Assembly: GCF_041261205.1 (NCBI RefSeq)
Contig: NZ_JBGCCH010000019.1
Coordinates: forward strand, 115,749 to 179,748
From: Catenulispora sp. MAP5-51
GTDB lineage: Bacteria > Actinomycetota > Actinomycetes > Streptomycetales > Catenulisporaceae
Direction of reading: 5' to 3'
DNA length: 64,000 nt
In this document: one piece after another, positions 41,978-55,368 of the stretch
How positions within the stretch are numbered: position 1 is the stretch's first letter
Layout of the letters: every line of letters begins with the position of its first letter
Position numbers and translations under genes: made by a program
Notes under the pieces: generated by a model
Database searches by the model: none
Seen by the model: only the letters and a program-made list of their open reading frames with translations
What the model was told of the DNA's origin: nothing

Positions 41978-44296
41978 ATGGCCGATATTTCGTCAATCTC
42001 TGACGAACTCCTGCCACTGCCCGGCGGCCCGCTGCGAGTCTGGCCCGCCGCCGTCCTGCGCGGCGCCGGCTTCCCGGTCGGCGCCCTGGTGGCGCTCGGG
42101 GACCCGGACCACGCCGCGGCCGTCGACGCCGGGAGCGCCGACGCCGCCGCGACCGCCGCGGCCCAGGCCCGTCAACACGCGCTGCTGGTCGCCGCCGCCG
42201 CGCGCCCCGACCTGCAGACCGCGATCGCGTGGCAGAACCCCGACATCCTGCGCGAATCGATCCGGCCGCTGTCCGCCGCGCCCGGCCGGCCGCTGAACCA
42301 GTCGGTCCGGCGCAAGGAGCGGATCACGGCGCGGTACCTGGCCCGATACTGTGCGAAGAATGACACCATCGGATTCTTCGGCCCGGTGTGCTGGGTCCGG
42401 CTGAATCCGGCCGGACCGCTGGTCCGGGTCGAGCTCGGCAAGGGGCTGACCGCGGCGCGCTCCGTGCATCTGGAGTCCTGGGCGGCGGACGAGCTCGCCG
42501 CGGCGTTCTGCGCCGATCCGGCCGTGCGCCGCTGGGTCCCGCCCCGGCCGAATCCGTCCACGTATCTGGCCGATCGCCATCTCTACATCACGCAGGGACC
42601 GCCGGTGCCGCTGGCCGAGCCGCAGTGGCTGCTGCTGCGCGCGTGCGACGGCTTCCGGCCGGCCCACGAAGTGGCCGCGCGTCTGGTCGGCGCGGGCATG
42701 TTCGCCTCCGAGCCGGCGGTGTACAGTGCGATTCAGGATGCTGTCACGGCCGGCTGGCTGCTCTGGGACCTGGAGCCGCCGACCGCGTTGCGCGCTGAGA
42801 GCGTGCTGCGCTCGGCCGTGGCCGCCATCGGCGAGGAGCCGATCAGGACCCGCCTGACCGCGCAGCTCGACGGGATCGAGCAGCATGTGTCGGCGGTCGC
42901 GCAGGCTGAGGGCGTGGCGGCCCTCGACGGCGCGCTCGGGGCCTTGGACGCGGCCTTCACAGCGATCACGGCGAAGGCGCCGCGCCGTCGGCCGGGCCAG
43001 GACTACGCGGGACGGCGCCTGGTCTTCCTGGATACCGGCCGCGACGCCGCGATCACCTTCGGGCCCGGGCTCCTGGACCGGCTCGGTCCGCCGCTTTCCC
43101 TGCTGATGTGGAGTGTGCGGTGGCTGACCTCGCAGGTGGCGGCCAGCTATGAGAATGCGTTCCGGCACACCTTCGAGGCGATGGGCGGACCCGCGCAGCC
43201 GGAGGGGATACAGCTGTCCTTCGTGGTGTGGCAACAGTTCGCCGCCGGACAGCAACCGTTCAAACCGGCGCTGGACGCGTTCGTCCGCGGATGGGAATCG
43301 CTGCTGGGCATCGATGCGGGCCTGACGACGGACTCGGCGGAGGGCCTGACGGAAGTGGTGCGCAGCAGCGCGGACCTGTGGCCGGCCGCCCGCGAACTGT
43401 TCCCGGCGTCCGGGCCCGGCTGGATCCAGGCCGGCCAGCACGGCGCCGACATCCAGATCGCGGCCCGGGACGCCGAGGCGCTGGCGCGCGGCGAGGCGCG
43501 GTTCGTGCTGGGGGAGTTGCATCCGGCGTGGAACACCCTGGAATCGGCGGTCATGGTCGAACGGCATCCGGACCCCGCGGAGCTGTCGCGGCTGTTGGCG
43601 CTCGCGCTGCCGCCCGGCCGGGTGATGCTGGTGCCGGTCAAGGGCTATCCGCGGATCAGTGCCCGGACCGTCTCGGCGATCCCCGACGACCGCCAGTGGT
43701 GGCTGTCCCTGGCGCACCACCCGGGCGGCGACCCGGAGCGCCGGACCAGCATGGCCGAACTGCGGGTCGTCGACTCGCCGGAGGGCCTGTGGTGCCGGAC
43801 CGCGGACGGACGGCGGCGGTTCCGCGTGGTCGACGCGCTCGGCATGGTGCTCGCCGAGCAGATCGTCGACGCCTGCAAGCTGATCGGCGTGCGGCACCGG
43901 CATGTCCCGCGGGTCCTGCTGGACGAGTTGGTCGTGGTCCGGGAGTCCTGGAGCACGCCGCTGTCGGAGCTGGAACCGCTGCGGCGGCTGGGGAGCGAGG
44001 CCGAGGTGTTCGCCCGGGTCCGGGACCTGGCCCGGCGGCTGGGGCTGCCGAGGTTCGTGTTCGTGTCGGTGCCGGGGGAGCTCAAGCCGTTCTATGTGGA
44101 CCTGACGAGTCCGGTGCTGTCGGCGGTGCTGGCCACCACGGTGCGCCGGGCGTCGCAGGACGGGGACCCGGACCGGTGGATCCGCTTCGTGGAGATGCTG
44201 CCTTCGCCCCAGGAGGCCTGGCTGCCCGGTCCGGACGGGGAGCGGTATACCAGTGAACTGCGATTGCAGATAGCCGATCCCGGTACGCCTTGGTGA
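41978..44296 (+). CDS. LanB-like lantibiotic dehydratase N-domain protein (possible tRNA-dependent peptide ligase)
   Basis: A 772-residue protein matching the glutamylation (N-terminal) part of LanB dehydratases. It begins LPLPGGPLRVWPAAVLRGAGFP. QNPDILRESIRPL, RRKERITARYLARYCAKNDTIGFFGPVCW (about 110-140) and a C-terminal FVSVPGELKPFYVDLTSP are diagnostic. LanB proteins use glutamyl-tRNA to activate Ser/Thr. Relatives of this size without the elimination domain (PEARLs) add an amino acid from aminoacyl-tRNA to a carrier peptide C-terminus. No elimination-domain partner, cyclase or convincing precursor peptide is visible nearby. GGAGG lies 13 bases before the ATG. Its role in the cluster is open, and it may supply an amide or amino group from aa-tRNA. 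Confidence 0.82.
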   Translation: MADISSISDELLPLPGGPLRVWPAAVLRGAGFPVGALVALGDPDHAAAVDAGSADAAATAAAQARQHALLVAAAARPDLQTAIAWQNPDILRESIRPLSAAPGRPLNQSVRRKERITARYLARYCAKNDTIGFFGPVCWVRLNPAGPLVRVELGKGLTAARSVHLESWAADELAAAFCADPAVRRWVPPRPNPSTYLADRHLYITQGPPVPLAEPQWLLLRACDGFRPAHEVAARLVGAGMFASEPAVYSAIQDAVTAGWLLWDLEPPTALRAESVLRSAVAAIGEEPIRTRLTAQLDGIEQHVSAVAQAEGVAALDGALGALDAAFTAITAKAPRRRPGQDYAGRRLVFLDTGRDAAITFGPGLLDRLGPPLSLLMWSVRWLTSQVAASYENAFRHTFEAMGGPAQPEGIQLSFVVWQQFAAGQQPFKPALDAFVRGWESLLGIDAGLTTDSAEGLTEVVRSSADLWPAARELFPASGPGWIQAGQHGADIQIAARDAEALARGEARFVLGELHPAWNTLESAVMVERHPDPAELSRLLALALPPGRVMLVPVKGYPRISARTVSAIPDDRQWWLSLAHHPGGDPERRTSMAELRVVDSPEGLWCRTADGRRRFRVVDALGMVLAEQIVDACKLIGVRHRHVPRVLLDELVVVRESWSTPLSELEPLRRLGSEAEVFARVRDLARRLGLPRFVFVSVPGELKPFYVDLTSPVLSAVLATTVRRASQDGDPDRWIRFVEMLPSPQEAWLPGPDGERYTSELRLQIADPGTPW

Positions 44297-44384
44297 GGTC
44301 GGCCCGCTTTTGACGCAGCGGCTGCCACCGCCGCCGCGTTGGACGCGGGTGTCGCCTCTCAGAGCGGCCTTTCGGAGCGGCCTC

Positions 44385-45410
44385 TCATAGCGGCCGAGCC
44401 TCGATCACGCTCATCATGGTCGGCGTGTCGATCGGCACGATGCGCTCGAGCCGCAGCCCGGCCTCGGCGAGCAGCGCCTCGTACTGCGAGCGGCTGCGTT
44501 CCTGGCCGCCGGTGGCCACCATCATGTTCAGATCGGCCCAGACCATCCGCCGATGTTCGGCGACCTGGTCGAGCTGGTCCGGCAGCACGACCTCGATCAG
44601 CAGCAGCCGCGAGTCCGGGCGCATGGCCTGGCGGCAGGCGTGCAGGATGGCCAGGGCGCGCTCGTCGTCCCAGTCGTGGATGACGCTCTTGAGGACGTAG
44701 GCGTCCGCGCCGGCCGGCACCGGATCGGCGAAGAAGTCACCGCCGATGAAGCGATAGCGCTCGGTCAGCTTCTCCTGCTCGATGATCCGCCGCGCGCCGT
44801 CGGCAGCACCGGGCCGGTCGAAGACCGCACCGGTCCGCTCCGCCGAGGCGTGCAGGATCGGCGCGAGCAGCGTCCCGTACCCGCCGCCGACGTCCACGAG
44901 CGACGTGAGGCCGTCGAAATCATAGGCACGTTCCACGGCCGCGGCGATCTGCCGCGTTCCCTCGGCCATCGCCGCGTCGAACCGGGCCCGCGCCTCACCG
45001 TCGAAGGAAGCGAACGGATCATCCACCCCGTCGAGGATCTTCGTGGCGGTGTCCCCGGTCCGCACCACAGCGGCGAACTGCCCCCACCCCCGCAGCGCCC
45101 CCTCCCCGCCGGTCAAGAGCACCTGATCGCGCAGCCGCACCGGCGAGTCGGCGGCCAACAGGGCACCCATCGACGTCACCCGGAACAGGTCCCCCTCCTG
45201 CTCGACGAGCCCGATCGTGGTCAACGCCCGCAACAACCGCCGCACCGTGTCCACCTCGCCCCTGACAGCCCCGGCGACCTCCTCCGCCCCCATCGACCGC
45301 CCAGCCATGACATCGGCGAGCCCCAACACCGCGGCCGCATGGATCGCGGGCCCGATCCACCGGCCGGCGAGCAGGTCCCGAAACGCGACCACGTCAGAGA
45401 GTTCCGTCAT
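44385..45410 (-). CDS. SAM-dependent O-methyltransferase (COMT-type)
   Basis: A 341-residue two-domain OMT. A winged-helix part (about 10-95) precedes the SAM motif SLVDVGGGYGTLLAPIL, and the catalytic segment is AYVLKSVIHDWDDERALAIL with the general-base histidine intact. It should methylate a hydroxyl on an aromatic substrate. It is convergent with the LanB-like gene, and the gap 44297-44384 contains three GAGCGGCCT-type repeats near the stop codon. ATG 45410 was chosen because the conserved fold starts there; the frame stays open to 45917 but that is not supported. It is the last gene that looks like part of the cluster. Confidence 0.88.
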   Translation of the reverse strand: MTELSDVVAFRDLLAGRWIGPAIHAAAVLGLADVMAGRSMGAEEVAGAVRGEVDTVRRLLRALTTIGLVEQEGDLFRVTSMGALLAADSPVRLRDQVLLTGGEGALRGWGQFAAVVRTGDTATKILDGVDDPFASFDGEARARFDAAMAEGTRQIAAAVERAYDFDGLTSLVDVGGGYGTLLAPILHASAERTGAVFDRPGAADGARRIIEQEKLTERYRFIGGDFFADPVPAGADAYVLKSVIHDWDDERALAILHACRQAMRPDSRLLLIEVVLPDQLDQVAEHRRMVWADLNMMVATGGQERSRSQYEALLAEAGLRLERIVPIDTPTMMSVIEARPL

Positions 45411-45536
45411 TGTGATCGAACGCCCCTTAGATGCCAGATGTTCACATTGCCCCTGCCACATTAGCGGCCTGATATAGGGCGGTCCAGGATGCGGGGCACC
45501 AGCCGCTGAACGCCGCACCCACCGGCCGGCACCCCT

Positions 45537-45569
45537 GAACCGGTTCCGAAACCAGTTCCGGAACCGGTT
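45537..45569. repeat. repeat of AACCGGTT palindromes upstream of GH16
   Basis: Within the 322-base gene-free region 45411-45732, the element GAACCGGTTCCG recurs with a middle variant (AAACCAGTTCCG), giving two AACCGGTT palindromes 24 bases apart. A possible -35 TTGACC follows at 45575. It could be a regulator site or another short tandem repeat of the kind seen in this window. Confidence 0.5.
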
Positions 45570-45612
45570 GCGTCTTGACCGGTCCCTAACGTGGCCGCAA
45601 CATTCAAGCCTA

Positions 45613-45624
45613 GAGAGCGCTCTC
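45613..45624. promoter_or_regulatory. LacI/CebR-type operator candidate of the GH16 gene
   Basis: GAGAGCGCTCTC is a perfect 12-base palindrome 109 bases before the GH16 start. It fits the xGAGCGCTCx core bound by LacI-family sugar regulators such as CebR in actinomycetes. It would place the secreted glycosidase under saccharide induction. The regulator itself is not in the window. Confidence 0.65.
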
Positions 45625-45732
45625 ACAGGGTTCGCCACCCTCGCCCCACCCCCTGTCCGACCGGGCGCAGCCATGCCCCGTGCCGGAAGACCGAGACCGA
45701 GTAAGTGCTCTTCACGTTGGAGGAACAACGCC

Positions 45733-48171
45733 ATGCTCGTCACCGCGCTCGCCGGCCGGGAGGCCCGGCGCTCATCCGGACCGCCGCGGTTCCGTTCGCT
45801 GCTTGCGGCGGTCGCCTTGATCGCCGGGAGTTTGACCGGCGCTTTGGCGGTCTCCGTGGCCACGGCTCCGTCGGCGGCTGCTGATACGGCGCCTCCGCCG
45901 CCGAGTGGGTGGAGCACCGTGTTCAGCGACGACTTCGCCGGGCCTGCCGGGTCGGCGCCGTCGGCGTCGAACTGGTTCTACGACATCGGGACCGGGTACG
46001 GCACCGGCGAGAAGGAGCAGACCACCAGTTCCACCAACAATGTCTACCTCGATGGCAACGGCCATCTCGTGCTCAAGGCGATCAACAATGGCGGGACGTG
46101 GACGTCCGGCCGGATCGAGAGCACGCGGGACGACTTCCAGGCGCCGGCCGGCGGTGAGTTGGAGATGAGCGCCTCGATCGAGCAGCCGAACCCGTCCGGC
46201 GGGCTCGGGTACTGGCCGGCGTTCTGGGCGCTGGGTTCGCCGATGCGGGCCGGCGGCGGGTGGCCGCAGTCCGGTGAGATCGACATGATGGAGGACGTCA
46301 ACGGCCTGAATGAGGCCTCGCAGACCCTGCACGACTCGGCCAACAGCCCCGGGCACGCGCTCATCGCCTGCCCCGGCGCCGGCTCCGGCTGCCAGACCGG
46401 CTACCACACCTACTCGGTCATCGTCGACCGCACCAACACCAGCGCCGAGCAGATGCAGTTCCTGATGGACGGCGTCGTGGAGAGCACCATCACCGAGGCC
46501 TCGGTCGGCACCGCCGCCTGGCAGTCGGCCATCGACCACGGGTTCTTCATCATCTGGGACCTGGCGATGGGCGGCAACTACCCCGACGGCGTCTCCGGCA
46601 CCACCACGCCGACCGCCGCCACGACCTCCGGCGCCTCCCTGAGCGCGGCATGGGTCGCGGTCTATGAGAAGGGCGGCAACTCCACGCCGACCGGCACCCC
46701 CACCGCGACCGGCACCGTCAAGGACTCCCCCGGGCTGTGCCTGGCGAACCAGAACTCGCTGAACACCGAGGGCAACCCGCTGTTCGCCGCGAACTGCGAC
46801 GGCAGCGCGGGGCAGTCCTGGTCTCCGTACACGGACAGCACCGTCCGCGTCCAGGGCGGCTGCCTCGACGTGGTCTCCGCCGGCACGACCAGCGGCACGA
46901 ACGTCGACTGGTACCCGTGCAACGGCACCAACGCGCAGAACTGGACCCACCAGGCCAACGGCGAACTGCTGAACCCGAACTCCGGCCTGTGCCTGACCGA
47001 TCCCGGCGGCAACAGCGCCACCCGGCTGGACCTCGAAGCCTGCACCGGTTCCGCGCAGCAGACCTGGACGTTCCCGACCGGCACCGGCGGCGGCCACACC
47101 GTGTCCGTCACCAACCCCGGCAGCCAGACCGGCACCGTGGGCAGCGCCGCGAGCGTGCAGATCAACGCCAGCGACTCGGCGTCCGGCCAGACCCTGACCT
47201 ACAGCGCCTCGGGCCTGCCGGCGGGCCTGTCGATCAACTCTGCCAGCGGCCTGATCTCCGGCACCCCGACGGCGGCCGGCACCTCCAATGTGACGGTCAC
47301 CGCCACCGACGGCACCGGCGCCTCCGGATCGACCTCCTTCAGCTGGACGGTCACCTCCAGCGGCGGCACCTGCGGCACGACCAACCTGGCGTTGAACCAG
47401 CCGGCCACCGCCTCCTCGGTGGAGAACGCCGGCACCCCGGCCGCCGACGCCTTCGACGGCAACGCCGGCACCCGCTGGTCCTCGCAGTTCTCCGACCCGC
47501 AGTGGCTGCAGGTCGACCTCGGCGCCTCGACGTCGATCTGCAAGGTGGTCCTGCAATGGGAGACCGCTTCCGGCAAGGCGTACCAGATCCAGACCTCCCC
47601 TGACGGAACGAACTGGACCACCATCTACTCCACCACGTCCGGCCCCGGCGGCACCGAGACCCTGAACGTCTCCGGCACCGGCCGCGACATCAGGATGTAC
47701 GGCACCGCCCGCAGCACGCAGTACGGCTACAGCCTCTGGGAGTTCCAGGTCTACGGATCCTCCAACGGCGGCGGCACCTGCGGCACGACCAACCTGGCGT
47801 TGAACCAGCCCGCCGTCGCCTCCTCGCTGGAGAACGCCGGCACCCCGGCCGCCGACGCCTTCGACGGCAACACCGGCACCCGCTGGTCCTCGCAGTTCTC
47901 CGACCCGCAGTGGGTCCAGGTCGACCTCGGTGCCACGCACGCGCTGTGCAAGGTGGCCCTGAACTGGGAGACGGCCTACGCGACCGCCTTCCAGATCCAG
48001 ACCTCGACCGACGGCACGACCTGGACGCCGATCTACTCCACGACGGCCGGCACCGGCGGGACGCAGAACCTCACGGTCTCCGGCAGCGGACGCTATGTGC
48101 GCATGTACGGGACCGCACGCGCCACGCAATACGGATACAGCCTGTGGGAGTTCCAGGTCTTCGGCAGCTGA
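45733..48171 (+). CDS. secreted GH16 endo-glucanase/laminarinase-like enzyme with ricin-type, Ig-like and two F5/8 C (CBM32-like) domains
   Basis: An 812-residue exported enzyme. A signal peptide (hydrophobic about 22-45, likely cut after APSAAA at 50) precedes a GH16 catalytic domain with GEIDMMED (catalytic E182 and E187). This is followed by a ricin B/CBM13 domain (about 315-450; GLCLANQNS, GGCLDVVSAG, QNWTHQANGELLN), a putative Ig/cadherin-like He_PIG domain (about 455-550), and two near-identical discoidin/CBM32 domains (about 557-680 and 690-812). Each of the latter holds NLALNQPA...ENAGTPAADAFDGN. It should hydrolyse beta-1,3- or mixed-linkage glucans outside the cell. ATG 45733 has GGAGGA upstream. 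It is not obviously related to the metabolite cluster. Confidence 0.93.
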   Translation: MLVTALAGREARRSSGPPRFRSLLAAVALIAGSLTGALAVSVATAPSAAADTAPPPPSGWSTVFSDDFAGPAGSAPSASNWFYDIGTGYGTGEKEQTTSSTNNVYLDGNGHLVLKAINNGGTWTSGRIESTRDDFQAPAGGELEMSASIEQPNPSGGLGYWPAFWALGSPMRAGGGWPQSGEIDMMEDVNGLNEASQTLHDSANSPGHALIACPGAGSGCQTGYHTYSVIVDRTNTSAEQMQFLMDGVVESTITEASVGTAAWQSAIDHGFFIIWDLAMGGNYPDGVSGTTTPTAATTSGASLSAAWVAVYEKGGNSTPTGTPTATGTVKDSPGLCLANQNSLNTEGNPLFAANCDGSAGQSWSPYTDSTVRVQGGCLDVVSAGTTSGTNVDWYPCNGTNAQNWTHQANGELLNPNSGLCLTDPGGNSATRLDLEACTGSAQQTWTFPTGTGGGHTVSVTNPGSQTGTVGSAASVQINASDSASGQTLTYSASGLPAGLSINSASGLISGTPTAAGTSNVTVTATDGTGASGSTSFSWTVTSSGGTCGTTNLALNQPATASSVENAGTPAADAFDGNAGTRWSSQFSDPQWLQVDLGASTSICKVVLQWETASGKAYQIQTSPDGTNWTTIYSTTSGPGGTETLNVSGTGRDIRMYGTARSTQYGYSLWEFQVYGSSNGGGTCGTTNLALNQPAVASSLENAGTPAADAFDGNTGTRWSSQFSDPQWVQVDLGATHALCKVALNWETAYATAFQIQTSTDGTTWTPIYSTTAGTGGTQNLTVSGSGRYVRMYGTARATQYGYSLWEFQVFGS

Positions 48172-48213
48172 TCCGAGAACTGATCCCAGAACTGATCCGA
48201 GAGCTGATCTGAG
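48168..48213. repeat. 12-base tandem repeat after the GH16 stop codon
   Basis: Four units of CTGATCCGAGAA with minor changes follow the GH16 coding region directly and run into the terminator stem. Confidence 0.85.
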
Positions 48214-48256
48214 TCGGGGCCGACCGGGCGGATGGATCCTGCCCGGTCGGCCCCGA
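48214..48256. terminator. strong hairpin terminator after GH16
   Basis: TCGGGGCCGACCGGGC pairs perfectly with GCCCGGTCGGCCCCGA (16 pairs, 11-base loop). It separates the GH16 gene from the convergent phosphatase gene. Confidence 0.92.
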
Positions 48257-48266
48257 ACGATGACAG

Positions 48267-49445
48267 CTACTCGCCCGACCGCCCATACCAGTCCACGCAC
48301 ACCACCACGACATCGTCATCGGCTTCGGTCGACCGGTGATCGGCCACCTCGCGCAGGATCGCGGTCGGCACGTCCTCGGCCGGCAGCAGCCCCGAGGAGG
48401 TGATCCCGCGCTGGAGCGCCGCGTCCCCGTAGATCTCGCCGGCGGGGGAGCGCGCGCCGTGCGCGCCGTCGCTGACGATGACCAGCCGGTCGCCGGGCAG
48501 CACCTGGAAGGTCTGCGGCCGGTACGCGGTCTCCTCGAACATGCCCAGCGGCAGCTGCGCCTCGAGGTCCACCCGCTCGACCGAGCGGCCGCGGCGCAGC
48601 CAGATCTGCGGCGAGCCGGCGTCGACCACGGTCACCTGTCCGGTGTCGTAGGCGAAGCACAGCAGCAGGGCGCTGACGTACATGTCGCCCCGGTGCTGCG
48701 CGTACACGGCCTGGTCGGCCAGGACCGCCTGGTCGGCCAGCCCCAGGCCCGCGCGGCGGGCATTGCGCAGGGCGTTCACGGCCAGCGAGGTCAGCAGGGC
48801 GGCGGCGGTGCCCTCGCCCATGCCGTTGACCACGGCCAGGGTCAGGTCGGTGCCGGTGGCGGCCCAGTCGTAGCTGTCGCCGCGGATCGCGTAGGCCGGC
48901 TCGAGTTGGGCGCCGAGGGCGTACTCGCGGCGCCGGCTGGAGCGGCCCGGCAGCAGCTGCCACTGCGTCTCGGCGGCCAGGGTGAGCCGGCTGGCGCGGC
49001 GGGCCTGCTGGTAGCGGTCGGTGTCGCGCTCGGCGACGACGATCTCGTGCCCGAGCAGCCGGGCGACCGCCTGCAGGCTCTCGACCTCGGCGTTCCCGGG
49101 GCTTGTGGCGCTGTCGAAGTCGCCCGCCGGGAGCGAGGCGGTGAGCGTCCCGTGCCGGTCGCCGCGGACCGTCACCGGCACCGTCACGGCCGTGGTGCCG
49201 TCGCCCTGGCGCCGCAACTGCGGCTGCTGGCTGGCGAACGCCTTGCCCTCGACGCTGGCGTGGATCGGCACCGTCCCGGTCTGCCGGGTGTCGGTCAGGG
49301 GCGTGAGCACCCGCAGCGCGTAGTCGGCCAGGTGCACCTCGACGTCGCCGACGCCCATGGTCAGCAGGACGGCGCGGACGGCCTCGGGCAGCGCCTCGGG
49401 ATCGGCCGTGCGCAGCGCGCGTTCGACGGTCGGGTAATCGATCAC
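48267..49445 (-). CDS. SpoIIE/PP2C-type serine phosphatase
   Basis: A 392-residue protein. Its C-terminal half is a SpoIIE-like PP2M phosphatase: LTLAVVNGMGEGTAAALLTSLAVNAL, VTVVDAGSPQIWLRRG, PGDRLVIVSDGAHGAR and DDDVVVVCVDW. The N-terminal part (about 1-140) is GAF-like. These enzymes dephosphorylate STAS-domain anti-anti-sigma factors. GTG 49445 has AGGA upstream. It is divergent from the MarR gene. The conserved D-G/D-x-x-G-H metal signature is altered here (NGMGEG in place of DVxGHG), so its activity is less certain than that of the phosphatase at 55365. Confidence 0.83.
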   Translation of the reverse strand: MIDYPTVERALRTADPEALPEAVRAVLLTMGVGDVEVHLADYALRVLTPLTDTRQTGTVPIHASVEGKAFASQQPQLRRQGDGTTAVTVPVTVRGDRHGTLTASLPAGDFDSATSPGNAEVESLQAVARLLGHEIVVAERDTDRYQQARRASRLTLAAETQWQLLPGRSSRRREYALGAQLEPAYAIRGDSYDWAATGTDLTLAVVNGMGEGTAAALLTSLAVNALRNARRAGLGLADQAVLADQAVYAQHRGDMYVSALLLCFAYDTGQVTVVDAGSPQIWLRRGRSVERVDLEAQLPLGMFEETAYRPQTFQVLPGDRLVIVSDGAHGARSPAGEIYGDAALQRGITSSGLLPAEDVPTAILREVADHRSTEADDDVVVVCVDWYGRSGE

Positions 49446-49527
49446 TTCAGTTCCTGATCCTAAGGGCTTGGCTGAAAACCGGGGGAGCGCGCTGGTCGCG
49501 TCGGCTCGTGAGTGGCACAGTGGTGGC

Positions 49528-50019
49528 GTGCACGAGGACCCGCCCCCGCCCGAGACGGTCGCCGAGACGGCGGCCGCGGTCGTGGAGTTGCTGGACGCCC
49601 TGCACGGACGGGGCCTGGAATCGCTGCCCGGCGGCCCGGTCCCGCCGTCCCAGCTGCGCGCGCTGCGCGCCATCGAGCGGTGCGAGGGGATCAACCTGCG
49701 GGCCCTGGCCGAGGCGCTGGGCACCAGGCCGCCGGCCACCAGCCGCCTGTGCGACCGCATGGAGGCCGACGGGCTCGTCCGGCGCACGCCCAGCGCCAGC
49801 AGCCGCCGGGAGGTGGAGCTGTGGCTGAGCCCGCGGGCGCGCCGGGTGCTCGCCGAGGTCCGCTCGGCCCGGGTGCGCGAGCTCCAGGAGATCATGCAGA
49901 GCCTGCCGGCCGATTCGCTGACGGGCCTGTCGACCCATCTGGGCCGGCTGCGCGGGGCGATCGAGCAGCGGCTCGGGCCCGGGGAACCGGCCGGTGAGCA
50001 GGCGAGCAGCGCAGCCTGA
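49528..50019 (+). CDS. MarR-family transcriptional regulator
   Basis: A 163-residue winged-helix protein. PPSQLRALRAIERCEGINLRALAEALGTRPPATSRLCDRMEADGLVRRTPSASSRREVELWLSP contains the HTH and wing typical of MarR. It usually binds palindromic DNA near its own gene and responds to small phenolics or stress. GTG 49528 is preferred; a TTG at 49468 would extend it by 20 residues into the divergent promoter. It is followed, after 236 bases with no gene, by the STAS gene. Confidence 0.85.
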   Translation: MHEDPPPPETVAETAAAVVELLDALHGRGLESLPGGPVPPSQLRALRAIERCEGINLRALAEALGTRPPATSRLCDRMEADGLVRRTPSASSRREVELWLSPRARRVLAEVRSARVRELQEIMQSLPADSLTGLSTHLGRLRGAIEQRLGPGEPAGEQASSAA

Positions 50020-50255
50020 CCGTCCACTCGTCTCCCCTCGCCGCTCCTCGCCTCCGCCGGACGCGGTGCGCCGGCCCAGGCGACCGCGATGCGCAGGCGC
50101 CGCGTCAAATGTTGCCACATGTAAACGATTAATTCTAAAGTCGGTGCGGGCGCCCTTCCCGGCCGCCCGGGACGGCGCGGTCCGCACCATCGGTCCGCAC
50201 CGTGCCTCCGCCGCCCGCCGGACCGACGCACCGGCCCCGACCGCAGGAACGTGAC

Positions 50256-50591
50256 ATGAACCCCTTCGGCCACACGGTCGCCGACCACGGCGACCACGTG
50301 CGCCTGGTGCTGGTCGGCGACGTGGACTTCGCGGCGCACTCCACCCTGGCCGCGCTGCTGGTGGACCTGGCCGGCGGCGGCCGCGCCGTGGTCGTGGACT
50401 GCGCCGGGGTGACCTTCCTGGACTCCATGGGACTGCGGGCCCTGGTCGAGGGCCGGAGCGCGGCCGCCGCCGCGGGCGCGACGTTCGAGCTGGCCGACCC
50501 CTCCGGGCCGGTCCTGCGGGTGATCGAGCTGTCGGGAACCACCGAGCTGTTCCCGCTCCGGGCCCGGCCGGCCGAGGAATCAGAGCCCTGA
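50256..50591 (+). CDS. STAS-domain anti-sigma factor antagonist
   Basis: A 111-residue STAS protein. [43 protein letters not shown] carries the phospho-acceptor Ser57 in the D-S-M-G-L loop. In partner switching the unphosphorylated form binds the anti-sigma kinase and frees the sigma factor. SpoIIE-type phosphatases at both sides (48267 and 55365) could dephosphorylate it. ATG 50256 follows GCAGGA. No RsbW-type kinase or sigma factor is in the window. Confidence 0.9.
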   Translation: MNPFGHTVADHGDHVRLVLVGDVDFAAHSTLAALLVDLAGGGRAVVVDCAGVTFLDSMGLRALVEGRSAAAAAGATFELADPSGPVLRVIELSGTTELFPLRARPAEESEP

Positions 50592-50757
50592 TCTTTTCGC
50601 CACCGCCGACCGAGTGCCGCGGGCACCGGCGGGGGAGGAAGATGTCTGGTGGCAGCGCGGGGGACATCGGGCGATGTCATGCTGGGCGCGGCCTGAGGGG
50701 CGCGGCCGGATCGGGTAACAGCGCGAAGGCGCCAGGCACAAAGAGGCGGGACGACTG

Positions 50758-55364
<4,607 letters not shown>

Positions 55365-55368
<4 letters not shown>

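Noticed and set aside
41902..42003. 33-residue ORF overlapping the LanB-like start, considered as a precursor peptide
   Set aside because: No ribosome site, no leader/core pattern, and most of its 3' part overlaps the LanB-like coding region in another frame.
45411..45917. N-terminal extension of the O-methyltransferase to 510 residues
   Set aside because: The extra 169 residues are low-complexity, would cover the GH16 promoter and operator, and are not part of the OMT fold.
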